A stretch of 64,000 nucleotides of DNA from Desulfurivibrio alkaliphilus AHT 2 (GCF_000092205.1 NC_014216.1:2981742-3045741); one strand, 5' to 3'; counted from the stretch's first letter, positions 16,401-26,240 are shown. Translations and numbers: made by a program. The notes: generated by a model from the letters alone, not told the origin.

Positions 16401-17987
16401 ATGACCAGCCATAACTCGGAAAACTCGCTGCGGGCCGATGAACTGATGCGCGACGCTTCGGCCGCCATCAAGCTGGCCAGCGCTCTTGCCGCCTGGGAGC
16501 GAACCTTTGATGCCATTGGCAATATCGTTACCATCATGGACGGCAATTTCAAAATTATCCGGGCCAACAAAGCCGCCCACTGCACCCTGGGGGCTGAGCC
16601 CGGCAGCCTTATCGGTCAGTACTGCTACCAGGCCTTCGCCGATCTACCGACCCCCTGTGAAGGCTGCCCAGGGACCAACACCCTCGAGTATGGCCGGGTG
16701 AGCTCAGCGGAGATCCACCATGGCAAACTGGGTAAAACCTTCCTGATCACCACCTCGCCGCTGGCCGACGAAAAGGGGGAATTTACCCGGATTGCCCATA
16801 TCGCCAAGGATATCACCGAAAAGCTGACTATGGAGCGTCGGTTGCTTCAAGCCCAGAAGATGGCGGCCATCGGCAATCTGGCCGGCGGCATTGCCCATGA
16901 CTTCAACAATATTTTGACGGCCATCGGCGGTTATGTTCAACTGATCCTGCTGAAGTCAGGCAATGACCAGCGGATCTCTCAGGATGCCGACCAAGTCAGG
17001 GCCGCCATCAAGCGGGCCACCGACCTGGTCAGCCAGCTTCTCACCTTCAGCCGTCAAACCGAACACCCTAAAAAGTCGATCCAGGTTGCCCCGGTTGTTC
17101 AAGAGGCCCTGAAGCTGTTGCGCGCCTCCATTCCCGCCTCCATTGAATTGCGACAATCCCTGGACAGCGCCGCCATCATCTTGGGGGACCCCACCCAGCT
17201 CCATCAGGTCGTCATGAATCTGGCCACCAACGCCAGCCACTCCATGCTGGAGGGCGGTGGGACCTTGGGGGTCTCCCTGCGGGAGATCGCGATCGAGGAG
17301 TACGAACGGCGGCCGCAACTGACCATGCTGCCCACGGGCCGCTATCTGTGCCTGGAGGTCAGCGACACCGGTTGCGGCATGACCCAGGAGATAGTGGGCA
17401 AAATATTCGAACCCTATTTTACCACCAAGGAGATCGACCAAGGGACCGGTCTGGGTCTGTCCGTGGCCCACGGCATCGTCAGTAGCCACGGCGGAACCAT
17501 TAATGTTTACAGTGAACCGGGCCAAGGAACCACCTTCCAGGTCTATCTGCCCATTGTCGATCGGGAACCGGATCCGGTTGCCGAGCCGGCGGTGGGGGCA
17601 GCGATGTGGGGCGGCAGCGAACAGATTTTGTTGGTCGATGACGAGGAGAGTATCGCCGAGCTGGGCCGGGAGGTTCTTACCTTTTACGGCTATCGGGTAA
17701 CCGTTCGTTGCAACGGGGTCCAGGGGCTCGAGAGTTTTCGCAAGGACCCGGATCGCTACGACTTGGTGATCACCGATTTGACCATGCCCGCCATGAATGG
17801 TTTGCGGCTGGCGGCTGCGGTCAAGGCTTTGCGTCCGCGCACCCCCGTTATTCTCTGCAGCGGCCACAGTGAAATAACCAGCAAGGCCAGGGCGGAGGCC
17901 CAGGGTATCGACCTCTATCTGCAGAAGCCGCTGGATATGACCGAGCTGGTCCAGGCCGTCAGGGGGGTGCTGGACCGCACGGTCTGA
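16401..17987 (+). CDS. PAS-domain hybrid histidine kinase with C-terminal receiver
   Basis: A 528-residue cytoplasmic protein with no membrane segment. A PAS domain (about 35-150) contains CEGCPG, a Cys-x-x-Cys pair that could sense redox or bind a metal or heme. A HisKA dimerisation helix has His in GGIAHDFNNIL (about 155-165). The HATPase part has the N box (NLATNASH), DTGCGM and GTGLGLSV. A receiver follows (about 410-528) with VDDEE, phospho-acceptor Asp in VITDLTMP, and the Lys of LQKPLD. It lies 99 bases after the chemoreceptor and may be read from the same promoter. The output partner is not in the window. Confidence 0.9.
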   Translation: MTSHNSENSLRADELMRDASAAIKLASALAAWERTFDAIGNIVTIMDGNFKIIRANKAAHCTLGAEPGSLIGQYCYQAFADLPTPCEGCPGTNTLEYGRVSSAEIHHGKLGKTFLITTSPLADEKGEFTRIAHIAKDITEKLTMERRLLQAQKMAAIGNLAGGIAHDFNNILTAIGGYVQLILLKSGNDQRISQDADQVRAAIKRATDLVSQLLTFSRQTEHPKKSIQVAPVVQEALKLLRASIPASIELRQSLDSAAIILGDPTQLHQVVMNLATNASHSMLEGGGTLGVSLREIAIEEYERRPQLTMLPTGRYLCLEVSDTGCGMTQEIVGKIFEPYFTTKEIDQGTGLGLSVAHGIVSSHGGTINVYSEPGQGTTFQVYLPIVDREPDPVAEPAVGAAMWGGSEQILLVDDEESIAELGREVLTFYGYRVTVRCNGVQGLESFRKDPDRYDLVITDLTMPAMNGLRLAAAVKALRPRTPVILCSGHSEITSKARAEAQGIDLYLQKPLDMTELVQAVRGVLDRTV

Positions 17988-18056
17988 GAGCGGCATAGCC
18001 GTTCTCCTGGTCATCGACCAAACAGCCGAAATCGACAGAAATCGACAGTTGCAGAC

Positions 18057-18085
18057 TTGACATACCGAGCTTGAGCAGGTAGCAC
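18057..18085 (+). promoter_or_regulatory. candidate promoter for rhodanese gene
   Basis: A perfect -35 TTGACA at 18057-18062 is followed after 17 bases by a weak -10 (TAGCAC, 18080-18085). It lies within an imperfect inverted repeat (CTTGACATACC and GGTATGTCGAG, about 70 bases apart). The -10 match is poor, so confidence is low. Confidence 0.35.
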
Positions 18086-18161
18086 ATTTGTGCCGCCTTT
18101 TGGTGCTGGTGTGGTACCGGTATGTCGAGGTGCGGTTAATTATCCCATGGAGGAATCGGTT

Positions 18162-18629
18162 ATGGGTAAAAGTTTTTTCGCTATCGCCTGTGCTGTTTTG
18201 CTTATTGCCAGCCAACCAGTTTGGGCTGATGAAAATCCCATTTTGGTCAAGCAGGGGGAGATGTTTGCCGAGGCCCGTGAGGTGATCAAGCAGATTACGG
18301 TTCACGATGTGCGCCGGATGATTGATGAAGGAGAAGCGTTCACTCTGGTTGATGTCCGGGATCCGGAAGAGCTGGCCGCCGGGGTTATTGCCTATGATGG
18401 CCTGGTGACCATTTCGCGGGGCAAACTGGAGTTGCTGGCCCCCGACAAGCTTGATATGAATGAGCGGATCGTGGTTGTTTGTCAAACCGGCATCAGGGGG
18501 ATTCTGGCTGCTCACACTTTGGTCAAGCTGGGCTATACCAACGTCAGCAACATCCAGTGCGGGATTGAGGGTTGGGCCTTTTCCGACTATCCCATTCGCA
18601 ATTCTTTGGGCACCTTCGTGATGAAGTAA
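18162..18629 (+). CDS. exported single-domain rhodanese
   Basis: The 155-residue protein has a signal peptide (about 1-23, cleavage after VWA) and one rhodanese domain. VDVRDPEE starts the domain and the active loop is VVCQTGIRG, with Cys in the persulfide-forming position. The ATG at 18162 has GGAGGA 10 bases upstream; an in-frame start further upstream would spoil the signal peptide. It follows the kinase and mirrors the tandem-rhodanese gene at the other side of the cluster. Confidence 0.85.
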   Translation: MGKSFFAIACAVLLIASQPVWADENPILVKQGEMFAEAREVIKQITVHDVRRMIDEGEAFTLVDVRDPEELAAGVIAYDGLVTISRGKLELLAPDKLDMNERIVVVCQTGIRGILAAHTLVKLGYTNVSNIQCGIEGWAFSDYPIRNSLGTFVMK

Positions 18630-18716
18630 TGCCGATAAGTGGCCGCCCCGCTGGTCCCTGTCCGCCGGGGCGGGAACTGCTTGCATTCCCGCGTAAGTTG
18701 GTTTTTACTGCCGGGG

Positions 18717-21182
18717 ATGGATAGCGCAACCAAAAAACAACTCAGCGAACGAGACATCTGCAGCAAGTTCATCACCCCGGCCATTGAACGGGCCGGGTGG
18801 GATTTGCAGGAGCAGGTGCGGGAGGAATTTTCCTTTACCGCCGGGCGGATCATCGTGCGGGGGCGGCTTCATGCCCGGGGGCGCAAGCGGCGGGCCGATT
18901 ATGTGCTGAGTTTTCAGAAAAACCAGCCGCTTGCCGTAATCAAGGCCAAGGACAACAACCACTCCCTGGGCGACGGCATGCAGCAGGCCCTGGCCTACGC
19001 CGAGGCCCTGGACCTGCCCTTTGCCTTCAGCAGCAACGGCGACGGCTTTCTCTTCCACGACCGCACCGGCCTAAGCGGCCAAACCGAAACCACCCTGGCC
19101 CTGCACCAATTCCCCGCCCCCCAAACCCTCTGGGAACTCTACTGCCGCCACCACGGCCTGGCCGACCCCGCCAGCCGCCGCATCGTCGAACAACCTTACT
19201 ACGACGACGGCTCCGGCCGCACCCCCCGCTATTACCAGGTCAACGCCGTCAACCGCACGGTGGAAGCGGTGGCCCGGGGCCAAAACCGCATCCTGCTGGT
19301 AATGGCCACCGGCACCGGCAAAACCTACACCGCCTTCCAGATCATCTGGCGGCTGTGGAAGTCCGGCCGCAAAAAGCGCATCCTCTTTCTGGCCGATCGC
19401 AACATCCTGGTGGACCAGACCAAAAGCAACGACTTCAAACCCTTCGGCCAGGCCATGACCAAGGTCAGCCGCCGCACGGTGGACAAGTCCTACGAAATCT
19501 ACCTCTCCCTCTACCAGGCGGTCACCGGCAGCGAGGAAGAACAGAACATCTACAAAAATTTCTCGCCGGACTTTTTCGACCTGGTGGTCATCGACGAATG
19601 CCACCGGGGCAGCGCGGCGGCGGATTCGGCCTGGCGGGCGATCCTGGAATATTTCAGCGCGGCCACCCACCTGGGCCTTACCGCCACCCCCAAGGAAACC
19701 CGGGACGTCTCCAACATCGACTATTTCGGCGAGCCGGTCTACACCTACTCCCTGAAACAGGGCATCGAAGACGGCTTCCTGGCCCCCTACAAGGTGATCC
19801 GGGTGGACCTGGACAAAGACCTCCAGGGCTGGCGCCCCACCAAAGGCCAAACCGACAAGCACGGCCAACTGATCGAAGACCGGGTTTACAACCAGAAGGA
19901 TTTCGACCGCAACCTGATCCTGGAACAGCGCACCCTCACGGTGGCGGCCAAGGTAAGCGAACTGCTGACCCAAACCGACCCCATGCAGAAAACCATCATC
20001 TTCTGCGAAGATATCGACCACGCCGAACGGATGCGCCAGGCCCTGGTCAACCTCAACCCGGAGCGGGTGCGGGAAAACCACAAATACGTGATGCGGATCA
20101 CCGGCGACGAGCTGGAAGGCAAGGCGGAGCTGGACAACTTCATCAACCCCGAGCAACCCTACCCGGTAATTGCCACCACCAGCAAGCTGCTGAGCACCGG
20201 GGTGGATGTCCAGACCTGCAAGCTCATCGTGTTGGACCAGCGCATCCAGTCCATGACCGAGTTCAAGCAGATCATCGGCCGGGGCACCCGGATCAACGAC
20301 GACTACCACAAGCACTGGTTCACCATCCTGGACTTCAAGAAGGCCACCGAACTGTTCGCCGACCCCAAGTTCGACGGCGAACCGGTGCAGGTGTACCAAC
20401 CCAACCCCGGCGATCCCATGGTCCCGGAAGACGAACAACCCGGCGCCCAACCACCGGACCAGGCCCCGGACGACCCGGCGGCCCTGCTGCAAGACGACCC
20501 GGCCGCCGAAACCGCAGCCGACCAACCCGACCAAACCGCCAACTGGCAAAGCGACGACCAACCCCCCACCGGCCCGCTGCCGCCGCAACCGGAACCGCCC
20601 CCCAAACCCACCCGCTACGTCATCGACAACGTCCCGGTGCAGGTCATCGCCGAACGGGTCCAGTACCTGGGGCCGGACGGCAAGCTGATCACCGAAAGCC
20701 TGCGCGACTACACCCGCCAGAAGGTAAAGGAACAGTACGCCACCCTGCACGACTTCCTCCGCCACTGGCGCCGGGCCGACCGCAAGCAGGCGATCATCGA
20801 GGAACTGGCCGAACGGGGCATCTTCTGGGAAGAGCTGATCAAAGACCTGGGCCGCCAACTGGGCGACGAACCCGACCCCTTCGACGTCATCTGCCACATC
20901 GTCTACGACCAGCCGCCCTTAACCCGACGCCAGCGGGCCGAACGGGTGCGCAAACAAAACTATTTCGGCAAATACCGGGAAACCAGCCGCCAGGTGCTGG
21001 ACGCCCTGCTGGACAAGTACGCCGACGCCGGCATCGAACCCATCGAAGATGTAAAAATCCTCAACCTGGCCCCCTTCACCAACCTGGGCTCGGCCCTGGA
21101 GCTGGTCGGCGCCTTCGGCGGCAAACCTGGCTACACCGAAGCGGTGAAGGAGCTGGAATCGGCCATCTACAGCACCCGTTAG
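18717..21182 (+). CDS. hsdR: type I restriction enzyme R subunit
   Basis: An 821-residue motor/nuclease subunit. The N-terminal nuclease region has RRADYVLSF followed by [10 protein letters not shown], where relatives have IEAKDN; the Glu of the PD-(D/E)xK triad is replaced by Lys (codon AAG). The SF2 translocase follows with Walker [16 protein letters not shown] (DEAH box), TATPKET and QIIGRGTR. A Pro/Asp/Gln-rich linker precedes the C-terminal helical domain that docks on HsdM/HsdS. The ATG at 18717 starts the conserved N-terminus, with GGGG close upstream. It is the first gene of the hsd locus, separated from hsdM by hipBA. Confidence 0.93.
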   Translation: MDSATKKQLSERDICSKFITPAIERAGWDLQEQVREEFSFTAGRIIVRGRLHARGRKRRADYVLSFQKNQPLAVIKAKDNNHSLGDGMQQALAYAEALDLPFAFSSNGDGFLFHDRTGLSGQTETTLALHQFPAPQTLWELYCRHHGLADPASRRIVEQPYYDDGSGRTPRYYQVNAVNRTVEAVARGQNRILLVMATGTGKTYTAFQIIWRLWKSGRKKRILFLADRNILVDQTKSNDFKPFGQAMTKVSRRTVDKSYEIYLSLYQAVTGSEEEQNIYKNFSPDFFDLVVIDECHRGSAAADSAWRAILEYFSAATHLGLTATPKETRDVSNIDYFGEPVYTYSLKQGIEDGFLAPYKVIRVDLDKDLQGWRPTKGQTDKHGQLIEDRVYNQKDFDRNLILEQRTLTVAAKVSELLTQTDPMQKTIIFCEDIDHAERMRQALVNLNPERVRENHKYVMRITGDELEGKAELDNFINPEQPYPVIATTSKLLSTGVDVQTCKLIVLDQRIQSMTEFKQIIGRGTRINDDYHKHWFTILDFKKATELFADPKFDGEPVQVYQPNPGDPMVPEDEQPGAQPPDQAPDDPAALLQDDPAAETAADQPDQTANWQSDDQPPTGPLPPQPEPPPKPTRYVIDNVPVQVIAERVQYLGPDGKLITESLRDYTRQKVKEQYATLHDFLRHWRRADRKQAIIEELAERGIFWEELIKDLGRQLGDEPDPFDVICHIVYDQPPLTRRQRAERVRKQNYFGKYRETSRQVLDALLDKYADAGIEPIEDVKILNLAPFTNLGSALELVGAFGGKPGYTEAVKELESAIYSTR

Positions 21183-21199
21183 ACCGGCTACCAGCACCC

Positions 21200-21224
21200 G
21201 GGGACAGATTTGAAATCTGTCCCC
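21200..21224. repeat. 25-bp REP-like palindrome after hsdR
   Basis: A perfect 12-bp inverted repeat around one G (GGGGACAGATTT, G, AAATCTGTCCCC). This palindrome is familiar from many bacterial genomes near REP-associated tyrosine transposases. No such transposase is in the window. It could act as a terminator for hsdR. Confidence 0.7.
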
Positions 21225-21241
21225 TAATGTCCGATGTCGCT

Positions 21242-21257
21242 ATATGTCAAAACATAT
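21242..21257. promoter_or_regulatory. candidate HipB operator
   Basis: A perfect inverted repeat, ATATGT-CAAA-ACATAT, lies 35 bases before the hipB start in an AT-rich promoter-like stretch. TA antitoxins of this type usually repress their own operon through such sites. Confidence 0.45.
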
Positions 21258-21291
21258 TTTATTATTTCTGTATGTGTGATAGCATATAAAA

Positions 21292-21609
21292 ATGATGGAT
21301 GATATCGTCAGAAAGCTGCGAGCGGCGCGGAAAGCCAAGGGGCTGACCCAAGGCGCTTTAGGGGCCAAGATGGGCCTGCCGCAAAGTCACATCTCGCAAA
21401 TCGAGGCGGGCAAGGTCGATATGCGCCTTTCCAGCTTTCTGGAGATGGCGCGGTTTCTGGATCTGGAACCGGTGCTGGTCCCGCGTGCCTTGACGCCCGC
21501 CGTCCGCTCACTGTTATCCGGCGACAAAGGGGCCCCGCAACCGGCCTGGCGGCCCGACGACATGCCCGACGACATGGATGTTGAGGACGAGAAGGAAGAA
21601 CTGCCATGA
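21292..21609 (+). CDS. hipB: HipB-type XRE antitoxin
   Basis: A 105-residue helix-turn-helix protein: HTH at about 8-62 (LRAARKAKGLTQ, MGLPQSHISQIEAGK), then an acidic Asp/Glu-rich tail. It overlaps the next gene by 4 bases (ATGA), the usual layout of hipBA, and would neutralise HipA and autoregulate the pair. There is a second in-frame ATG one codon on, and no strong ribosome site. Confidence 0.88.
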   Translation: MMDDIVRKLRAARKAKGLTQGALGAKMGLPQSHISQIEAGKVDMRLSSFLEMARFLDLEPVLVPRALTPAVRSLLSGDKGAPQPAWRPDDMPDDMDVEDEKEELP

Positions 21610-22823
21610 CGGCCGCGCTCGATATTTTCCTGAACGACACCCTGGTCGGTCTGTTAACGGAGCTGCCGGACGGGCGGATATTGTTCACTTTCGACGAAAC
21701 CTATATCAACAACCCGGACCGCCCTGTTTTAAGCCAATCGTACCTTGCCGCCGACGGAGCGCTTCTTACCGATACCAGGGCGTACAGCGCCAAGGCGCCG
21801 CCGTTCTTTGCCAATCTGCTTCCCGAAGGGCATTTGCGGGATTATCTGGCGGCGCGCGGCGGCATCAAGCCAGGCAACGAATTTGCCCTGCTTTACCTGC
21901 TGGGTGAAGATTTGCCGGGCGCGGTGATTGCCAGGCCTGCGGAAGACTCTCCATTGCCAAAGGGCAAAGCAGAAAACACCCTGGCCGAAAAAGCCGAATC
22001 CGGGCAGCCTTGGCGCTTTTCCCTGGCGGGCGTCCAACTGAAATTCTCGGCGCTGATGGAACGCCACGGGGGCCTGACTATCCCGGCCGGCGGCAGGGAA
22101 GGGGACTGGATTGTCAAGCTGCCGTCGCGCACCCACGACAACGTCCCGGAAAACGAGTATGCCATGATGCACATGGCCGGCGAGATTGGCCTGAAGGTGC
22201 CGGAGATCCGGCTGGTGCCGCTGTCCGAGATTGCAGGTCTGCCAAATTTCGGCAAGCTGCGCGGCACCCAGGCGTTGGCCGTAAAGCGTTTTGACCGGAC
22301 GGAGGGCGGCTTGCGCATCCACAGCGAGGACTTTGCCCAAGTTTACGGCATCTTTCCCGATAACAAATATGAAGGCGTAAGCTTTCAGAATATAGCCGGC
22401 ATGGTTTGGACCCTGACCGGGGAGGAGGGTCTGCGCGATTATATCGCCCGTTTGGCTTACACCATTATGACCGGCAACGGCGACATGCATTTAAAGAACT
22501 GGTCGTTCATCTACCGGGACGGCCGCACGCCCGAGCTGGCGCCGGTTTACGACATGGTTTCGACCGTGCCCTACCTGCCGGGCGAAACGCTGGCCCTGAA
22601 ATTGCTCAAAACAAAGGAGATGATGCTTTGCAACCTGCGGCTTTTTGAAAAGCTGGCCGGAAAAGCGGGCTTGCCGAAAAAACTTGTCCTGGATACCGTC
22701 CGGGAAACAGCAGCCAAAACGCACCGCGCCTGGCAAGAGAATAAGGCCCACTACGCCTTGCCAAAGGCCATCGAGACGGCGATTGACCAACATATGAAAA
22801 GCGTCCCCCTAACCGACGGATAA
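21606..22823 (+). CDS. hipA: HipA-type serine/threonine kinase toxin
   Basis: A 405-residue kinase. An N-terminal DUF4-like beta domain (about 1-105, with FFANLLPEGHLR) is followed by the HipA kinase fold: FSLAGVQLKFS (substrate/ATP loop), WIVKLPS, NEYAMMHMA, AVKRFDR, then TGNGDMHLKNW with the catalytic Asp and Asn, and APVYDMVST with the metal-binding Asp. All key residues look intact. E. coli HipA phosphorylates GltX; the target here is unknown. It lies between hsdR and hsdM on the same strand and ends 7 bases before hsdM. Confidence 0.92.
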   Translation: MTAALDIFLNDTLVGLLTELPDGRILFTFDETYINNPDRPVLSQSYLAADGALLTDTRAYSAKAPPFFANLLPEGHLRDYLAARGGIKPGNEFALLYLLGEDLPGAVIARPAEDSPLPKGKAENTLAEKAESGQPWRFSLAGVQLKFSALMERHGGLTIPAGGREGDWIVKLPSRTHDNVPENEYAMMHMAGEIGLKVPEIRLVPLSEIAGLPNFGKLRGTQALAVKRFDRTEGGLRIHSEDFAQVYGIFPDNKYEGVSFQNIAGMVWTLTGEEGLRDYIARLAYTIMTGNGDMHLKNWSFIYRDGRTPELAPVYDMVSTVPYLPGETLALKLLKTKEMMLCNLRLFEKLAGKAGLPKKLVLDTVRETAAKTHRAWQENKAHYALPKAIETAIDQHMKSVPLTDG

Positions 22824-22830
22824 ACACCCA

Positions 22831-24327
22831 ATGACCATCAGCACCACCATCAAATCCATCCAGGACATCATGCGCAAGGATGTCGGGGTGGACGGCGACG
22901 CCCAGCGCATCGGCCAGCTCGGCTGGATGCTCTTTCTGAAAATCTTCGACGACCGGGAAGTGGAATGGGAGCTGTTCGACGACCATTACCGTTCCCCCAT
23001 CCCCGAACCCCTGCGCTGGCGCAACTGGGCCGCCGACCCGGAGGGGATCACCGGCGAGGAGCTGAAAGACTTCATCGACAACACCCTCTTTCCCGGCCTG
23101 CAAAACCTCCAGCCCCGGGGCGACGACTACCGGGGGGTGGTGATCCGCAGCGTCTTTGAAGACGCCTACAACTACATGAAGTCCGGCCAGCTTCTGCGCC
23201 AGGTGATCAACAAGCTCCAGGAAGGGGTCAACTTCAACAAGGCCGGCGAGCGCCACGAGCTGGGCGGGGTTTACGAGCAGATCCTGAAAGACCTGCAAAG
23301 CGCGGGCAACGCCGGCGAGTTCTACACCCCCCGGGCGGTCACCCGCTTCATGGTCAACCGGGTGGACCCCAAGCTGCGGGAAACGGTGATGGACCCGGCC
23401 TGCGGCACCGGCGGCTTCCTGACCTGCGCCATCGAGCACAAACGCAACCACTACGTGCAAACGCCCCAGGATGAAGCGATTCTGCAACGCAGCATCCTGG
23501 GGGTGGAAAAAAAGCCGCTGCCGCACCTGCTGGCGGTGACCAACCTGATCCTGCACGGCATTGAAAACCCGGACCAGATCAAGCATGACAACGCCCTGGC
23601 CCGCCCCCTGATAAGCTGGGGCCCCAAGGAGCGGGTGGAGGTGATTGTCGCCAATCCGCCGTTTGGCGGCATGGAGGAAGACGGTATTGAAACCAACTTC
23701 CCCCAGGCCTTCCGCACCCGCGAAACCGCCGATCTCTTCCTGACCCTGTTCATCCACCTGCTCAAGCCCCGGGGCCGGGCCGCCGTGGTCCTGCCGGACG
23801 GCTTTCTCTTCGGCGAGGGGATGAAAACTCGGCTGAAGGAAAAGCTGCTGGCCGAGTGCAACCTGCATACCATCGTGCGGCTGCCCAACGGGGTTTTCAA
23901 CCCCTACACCGGCATCAAGACCAACCTGCTCTTCTTCACCAAGGGCGCCCCCACCGAGGCGGTCTGGTACTACGAACACCCCTACCCGGAGGGCTACAAG
24001 AGCTACAGCAAGACCAAGCCCATGCAGTTTGCCGAGTTTCAGGCGGAAATCGACTGGTGGGGCGAAGAGGCCGACGGCTTCGCCGCCCGCCGGGAAACCG
24101 AGCGGGCCTGGAAGGTGCCGGCGGAGCAGATCAAGGCCCGCAACTACAACCTGGACATCAAGAACCCCTACGCCGCCGAGCAGCAAAACCACGACCCGGA
24201 ACAACTGCTGGCCCGCTACCACCAGCAGCAGAGCGAAATCCAGCAGCTCCGCGACCAGTTGAAGGAGATCCTGGCCGAAGCCCTGCACCGCCAGCCAAAC
24301 CAACCCGGCCGGAAAAACACCCCATGA
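22831..24327 (+). CDS. hsdM: type I restriction-modification M subunit (adenine methyltransferase)
   Basis: The 498-residue subunit has an N-terminal helical HsdM domain (1-150, with QLGWMLFLKIFDDREVEWE), then the N6-adenine methyltransferase fold with the SAM motif DPACGTGGF, the catalytic NPPFGG, and a C-terminal coiled tail (QQQSEIQQLRDQLKE). It appears complete. Its stop overlaps the hsdS start by 4 bases. Without an intact HsdS it cannot recognise a specific site, so methylation by this locus is probably lost. Confidence 0.95.
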   Translation: MTISTTIKSIQDIMRKDVGVDGDAQRIGQLGWMLFLKIFDDREVEWELFDDHYRSPIPEPLRWRNWAADPEGITGEELKDFIDNTLFPGLQNLQPRGDDYRGVVIRSVFEDAYNYMKSGQLLRQVINKLQEGVNFNKAGERHELGGVYEQILKDLQSAGNAGEFYTPRAVTRFMVNRVDPKLRETVMDPACGTGGFLTCAIEHKRNHYVQTPQDEAILQRSILGVEKKPLPHLLAVTNLILHGIENPDQIKHDNALARPLISWGPKERVEVIVANPPFGGMEEDGIETNFPQAFRTRETADLFLTLFIHLLKPRGRAAVVLPDGFLFGEGMKTRLKEKLLAECNLHTIVRLPNGVFNPYTGIKTNLLFFTKGAPTEAVWYYEHPYPEGYKSYSKTKPMQFAEFQAEIDWWGEEADGFAARRETERAWKVPAEQIKARNYNLDIKNPYAAEQQNHDPEQLLARYHQQQSEIQQLRDQLKEILAEALHRQPNQPGRKNTP

Positions 24328-24700
24328 CCGCCCCCCGCCTGATCACCGACCACCTGGACCTCTGGACCGCCGCCGTCACCCCCAAGACCAACAACGGCCG
24401 GGGCCGCAACGGCCAACCGGAGCTGACCGGCATCAAAAAGCTGCGGGAACTGATCCTGGAGCTGGCGGTACGCGGCAAACTGGTCCCCCAAAACCCGGCG
24501 GACGAACCGGCCGCCACCCTGCTGGAAAAAATAGCGGCGGAAAAAGCCCGCCTGGTAAAGGAAGGCAAGATCAAAAAGCCCAAACCCCTGCCCCCGGTGG
24601 GGGAGGATGAACAGCCGTTTGTGTTGCCTGAGGGGTGGGAGCTTGACCGCCTTGGGAACATATTTGATATTCAAGATCACAGACGAATACCCCTTAATAA
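24324..24700 (+). pseudogene. hsdS: hsdS fragment 1 (N-terminal), cut by IS4-like element
   Basis: The ATG at 24324 overlaps hsdM. The fragment encodes the first conserved spacer region of a specificity subunit (LILELAVRGKLVPQ, LLEKIAAEKARLVKEGKIKK) and the start of the first target-recognition domain (LPEGWELDRLGNI). It ends in the 7-base target duplication TTAATAA at 24694-24700. Joining 24324-24700, 26241-26723 and 29380-30229 gives exactly 1,710 bases, a single 569-residue frame, which proves that both insertions occurred in a once intact gene. Confidence 0.93.
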
Positions 24701-26233
24701 CTGAACTTTCGGACTTGAGAAAAAATTAACTCAATGCCTTGATTTAACTAAATAAAACGTGAAACGCCCCTTGCTTTTTGATATATTGGGAATTGCCAAA
24801 AACTCAATAAAATCAAAAAGAAGAGGCGCAAATGCACAGTATCACGGACAGCCAAGAACAGCAAGCAGTAAGGCAACTGCACAGCAAAGTCGATCAGTTC
24901 TTTGACAACTTCTCTCTCGGCACTTTGCTCAACCGAGCGGGTATCCGCAAGCTGCGGGGCACCTCGCCGATTCGGTTGCTGAAGTCCATCTTCATGCTGG
25001 CCTTCAGCCAAGAGAACTTCTTTCGCGGGATCGTGGAGCGGAAGCAGGAATTCGGCAAGGATGCCGCCTACGCCCTCTTGCAGGGGACTAACTACAACTG
25101 GCGCCGACTGTTGCTGCAACTGGCGGCCAAAATCGTCACCGTTTTCTCCCTGCTGACCGAGGAGCCAAAACGAAAGGTGCTGATCATCGATGACAGCACC
25201 TACGAACGGCCCCATTCCCGCAAGGTGGAATTGTTGACCCGGGTTCATGACAACTGCCGCAAGCGGTTTACCAGGGGATTCAAGCTGCTGACCATGGCCT
25301 GGTCGGATGGTTACAGCACCTTGCCGGTGGACTTTGCCTTGCTTTCTTCGCGGGATCCGGAGAAACGGTTGTGGGATGAGGAAAGGCAGCTTGATCGGCG
25401 TTGTTGCGCTGCCCGGCGCCGGAAAGAGGCGGTGACCAAATCCACCGATCTGCTGGATGGCATGATCAAGCGGATCATGGGCAGCGGCATCGACTTCGGC
25501 TACATTCTGATGGACAGCTGGTTCGCCTTTCCCTCGATCATCAGGAAACTGCACCAGCATCGACCGGTGATCTGCATGCTGAAGGACATACCCAGTATCC
25601 GTTTCCGGTATCAGGGTGTTTCCCGTCGAGTGGGAGAGCTCTACCGGAACCTGAATAAGCGGCCGGGCCGGGCCAGAATCCTGGCCGGCGCCACGGTGGA
25701 ACTGGCGAGTGGCCTGCCGGCCAAAATTATCTTTGTCCGGCACCGCAGCACCAAAAACTGGCTGGCCCTGTTGTCCACCGATCTGGAACTCGGCGAGGAG
25801 GAGATCGTTCAGACCTACGGTAAGCGATGGGACATCGAGGTGATGTTCAAAGTGGTGAAGCACTACCTCAACCTGGAAAAGGAGGTGCAAATGCGGAATT
25901 TCGACGGGCTGATCGCCCATGCCACCGTAGTCCTGATCCGCTACTGCTTCCTCTCTTTCCAGCAGCGGATGGACAACGATGAGCGGGCTTTGGGCTCCCT
26001 CTTTTACGCCTGTGCCGAGGAGATACGGGATATCACCCTGCTCGAAGCGTTCCAGCGCATCATGACCCTGGCCCTGGACAAAATACGACAACTCGGCGAG
26101 TTCGCCGAAGATGCAGTGAGAAGGATCATTGATGTGGTGATGGGTACCGCTTGTCATATGCTGTTATCCCCGGCGGGAGACGGCAGAAATAAAAACATTT
26201 TAACGGCTAGTTAGGCCAAGTCCGAAAGTTCAG
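24701..26233 (+). mobile_element. IS4-like insertion sequence, copy 1 (intact)
   Basis: A 1,533-bp element with terminal inverted repeats CTGAACTTTCGGACTTG and a 7-base target duplication TTAATAA (24694-24700 and 26234-26240). It carries one transposase gene on the plus strand and is inserted in hsdS. Nearly identical to copy 2 (34749-36283) and clearly related to copy 3 (37758-39291). Confidence 0.93.
24832..26214 (+). CDS. IS4-like DDE transposase (copy 1)
   Basis: A 460-residue transposase with an N-terminal region ending near residue 90, then a DDE catalytic fold: first Asp in VLIIDDSTYERP (about 118), second in YILMDSWFAFPS (about 226), and Glu in YGKRWDIEVMFKVVKHYL (about 330), the YREK-like signature of the IS4 group. 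The frame is complete; AAGAGG lies just upstream of the ATG. Confidence 0.92.
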   Translation: MHSITDSQEQQAVRQLHSKVDQFFDNFSLGTLLNRAGIRKLRGTSPIRLLKSIFMLAFSQENFFRGIVERKQEFGKDAAYALLQGTNYNWRRLLLQLAAKIVTVFSLLTEEPKRKVLIIDDSTYERPHSRKVELLTRVHDNCRKRFTRGFKLLTMAWSDGYSTLPVDFALLSSRDPEKRLWDEERQLDRRCCAARRRKEAVTKSTDLLDGMIKRIMGSGIDFGYILMDSWFAFPSIIRKLHQHRPVICMLKDIPSIRFRYQGVSRRVGELYRNLNKRPGRARILAGATVELASGLPAKIIFVRHRSTKNWLALLSTDLELGEEEIVQTYGKRWDIEVMFKVVKHYLNLEKEVQMRNFDGLIAHATVVLIRYCFLSFQQRMDNDERALGSLFYACAEEIRDITLLEAFQRIMTLALDKIRQLGEFAEDAVRRIIDVVMGTACHMLLSPAGDGRNKNILTAS

Positions 26234-26240
26234 TTAATAA

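Noticed and set aside
19071-20897. Long minus-strand open frame opposite hsdR
   Set aside because: It is a GC-rich shadow of hsdR with low-complexity Gly/Val/Leu content and no recognisable domain.
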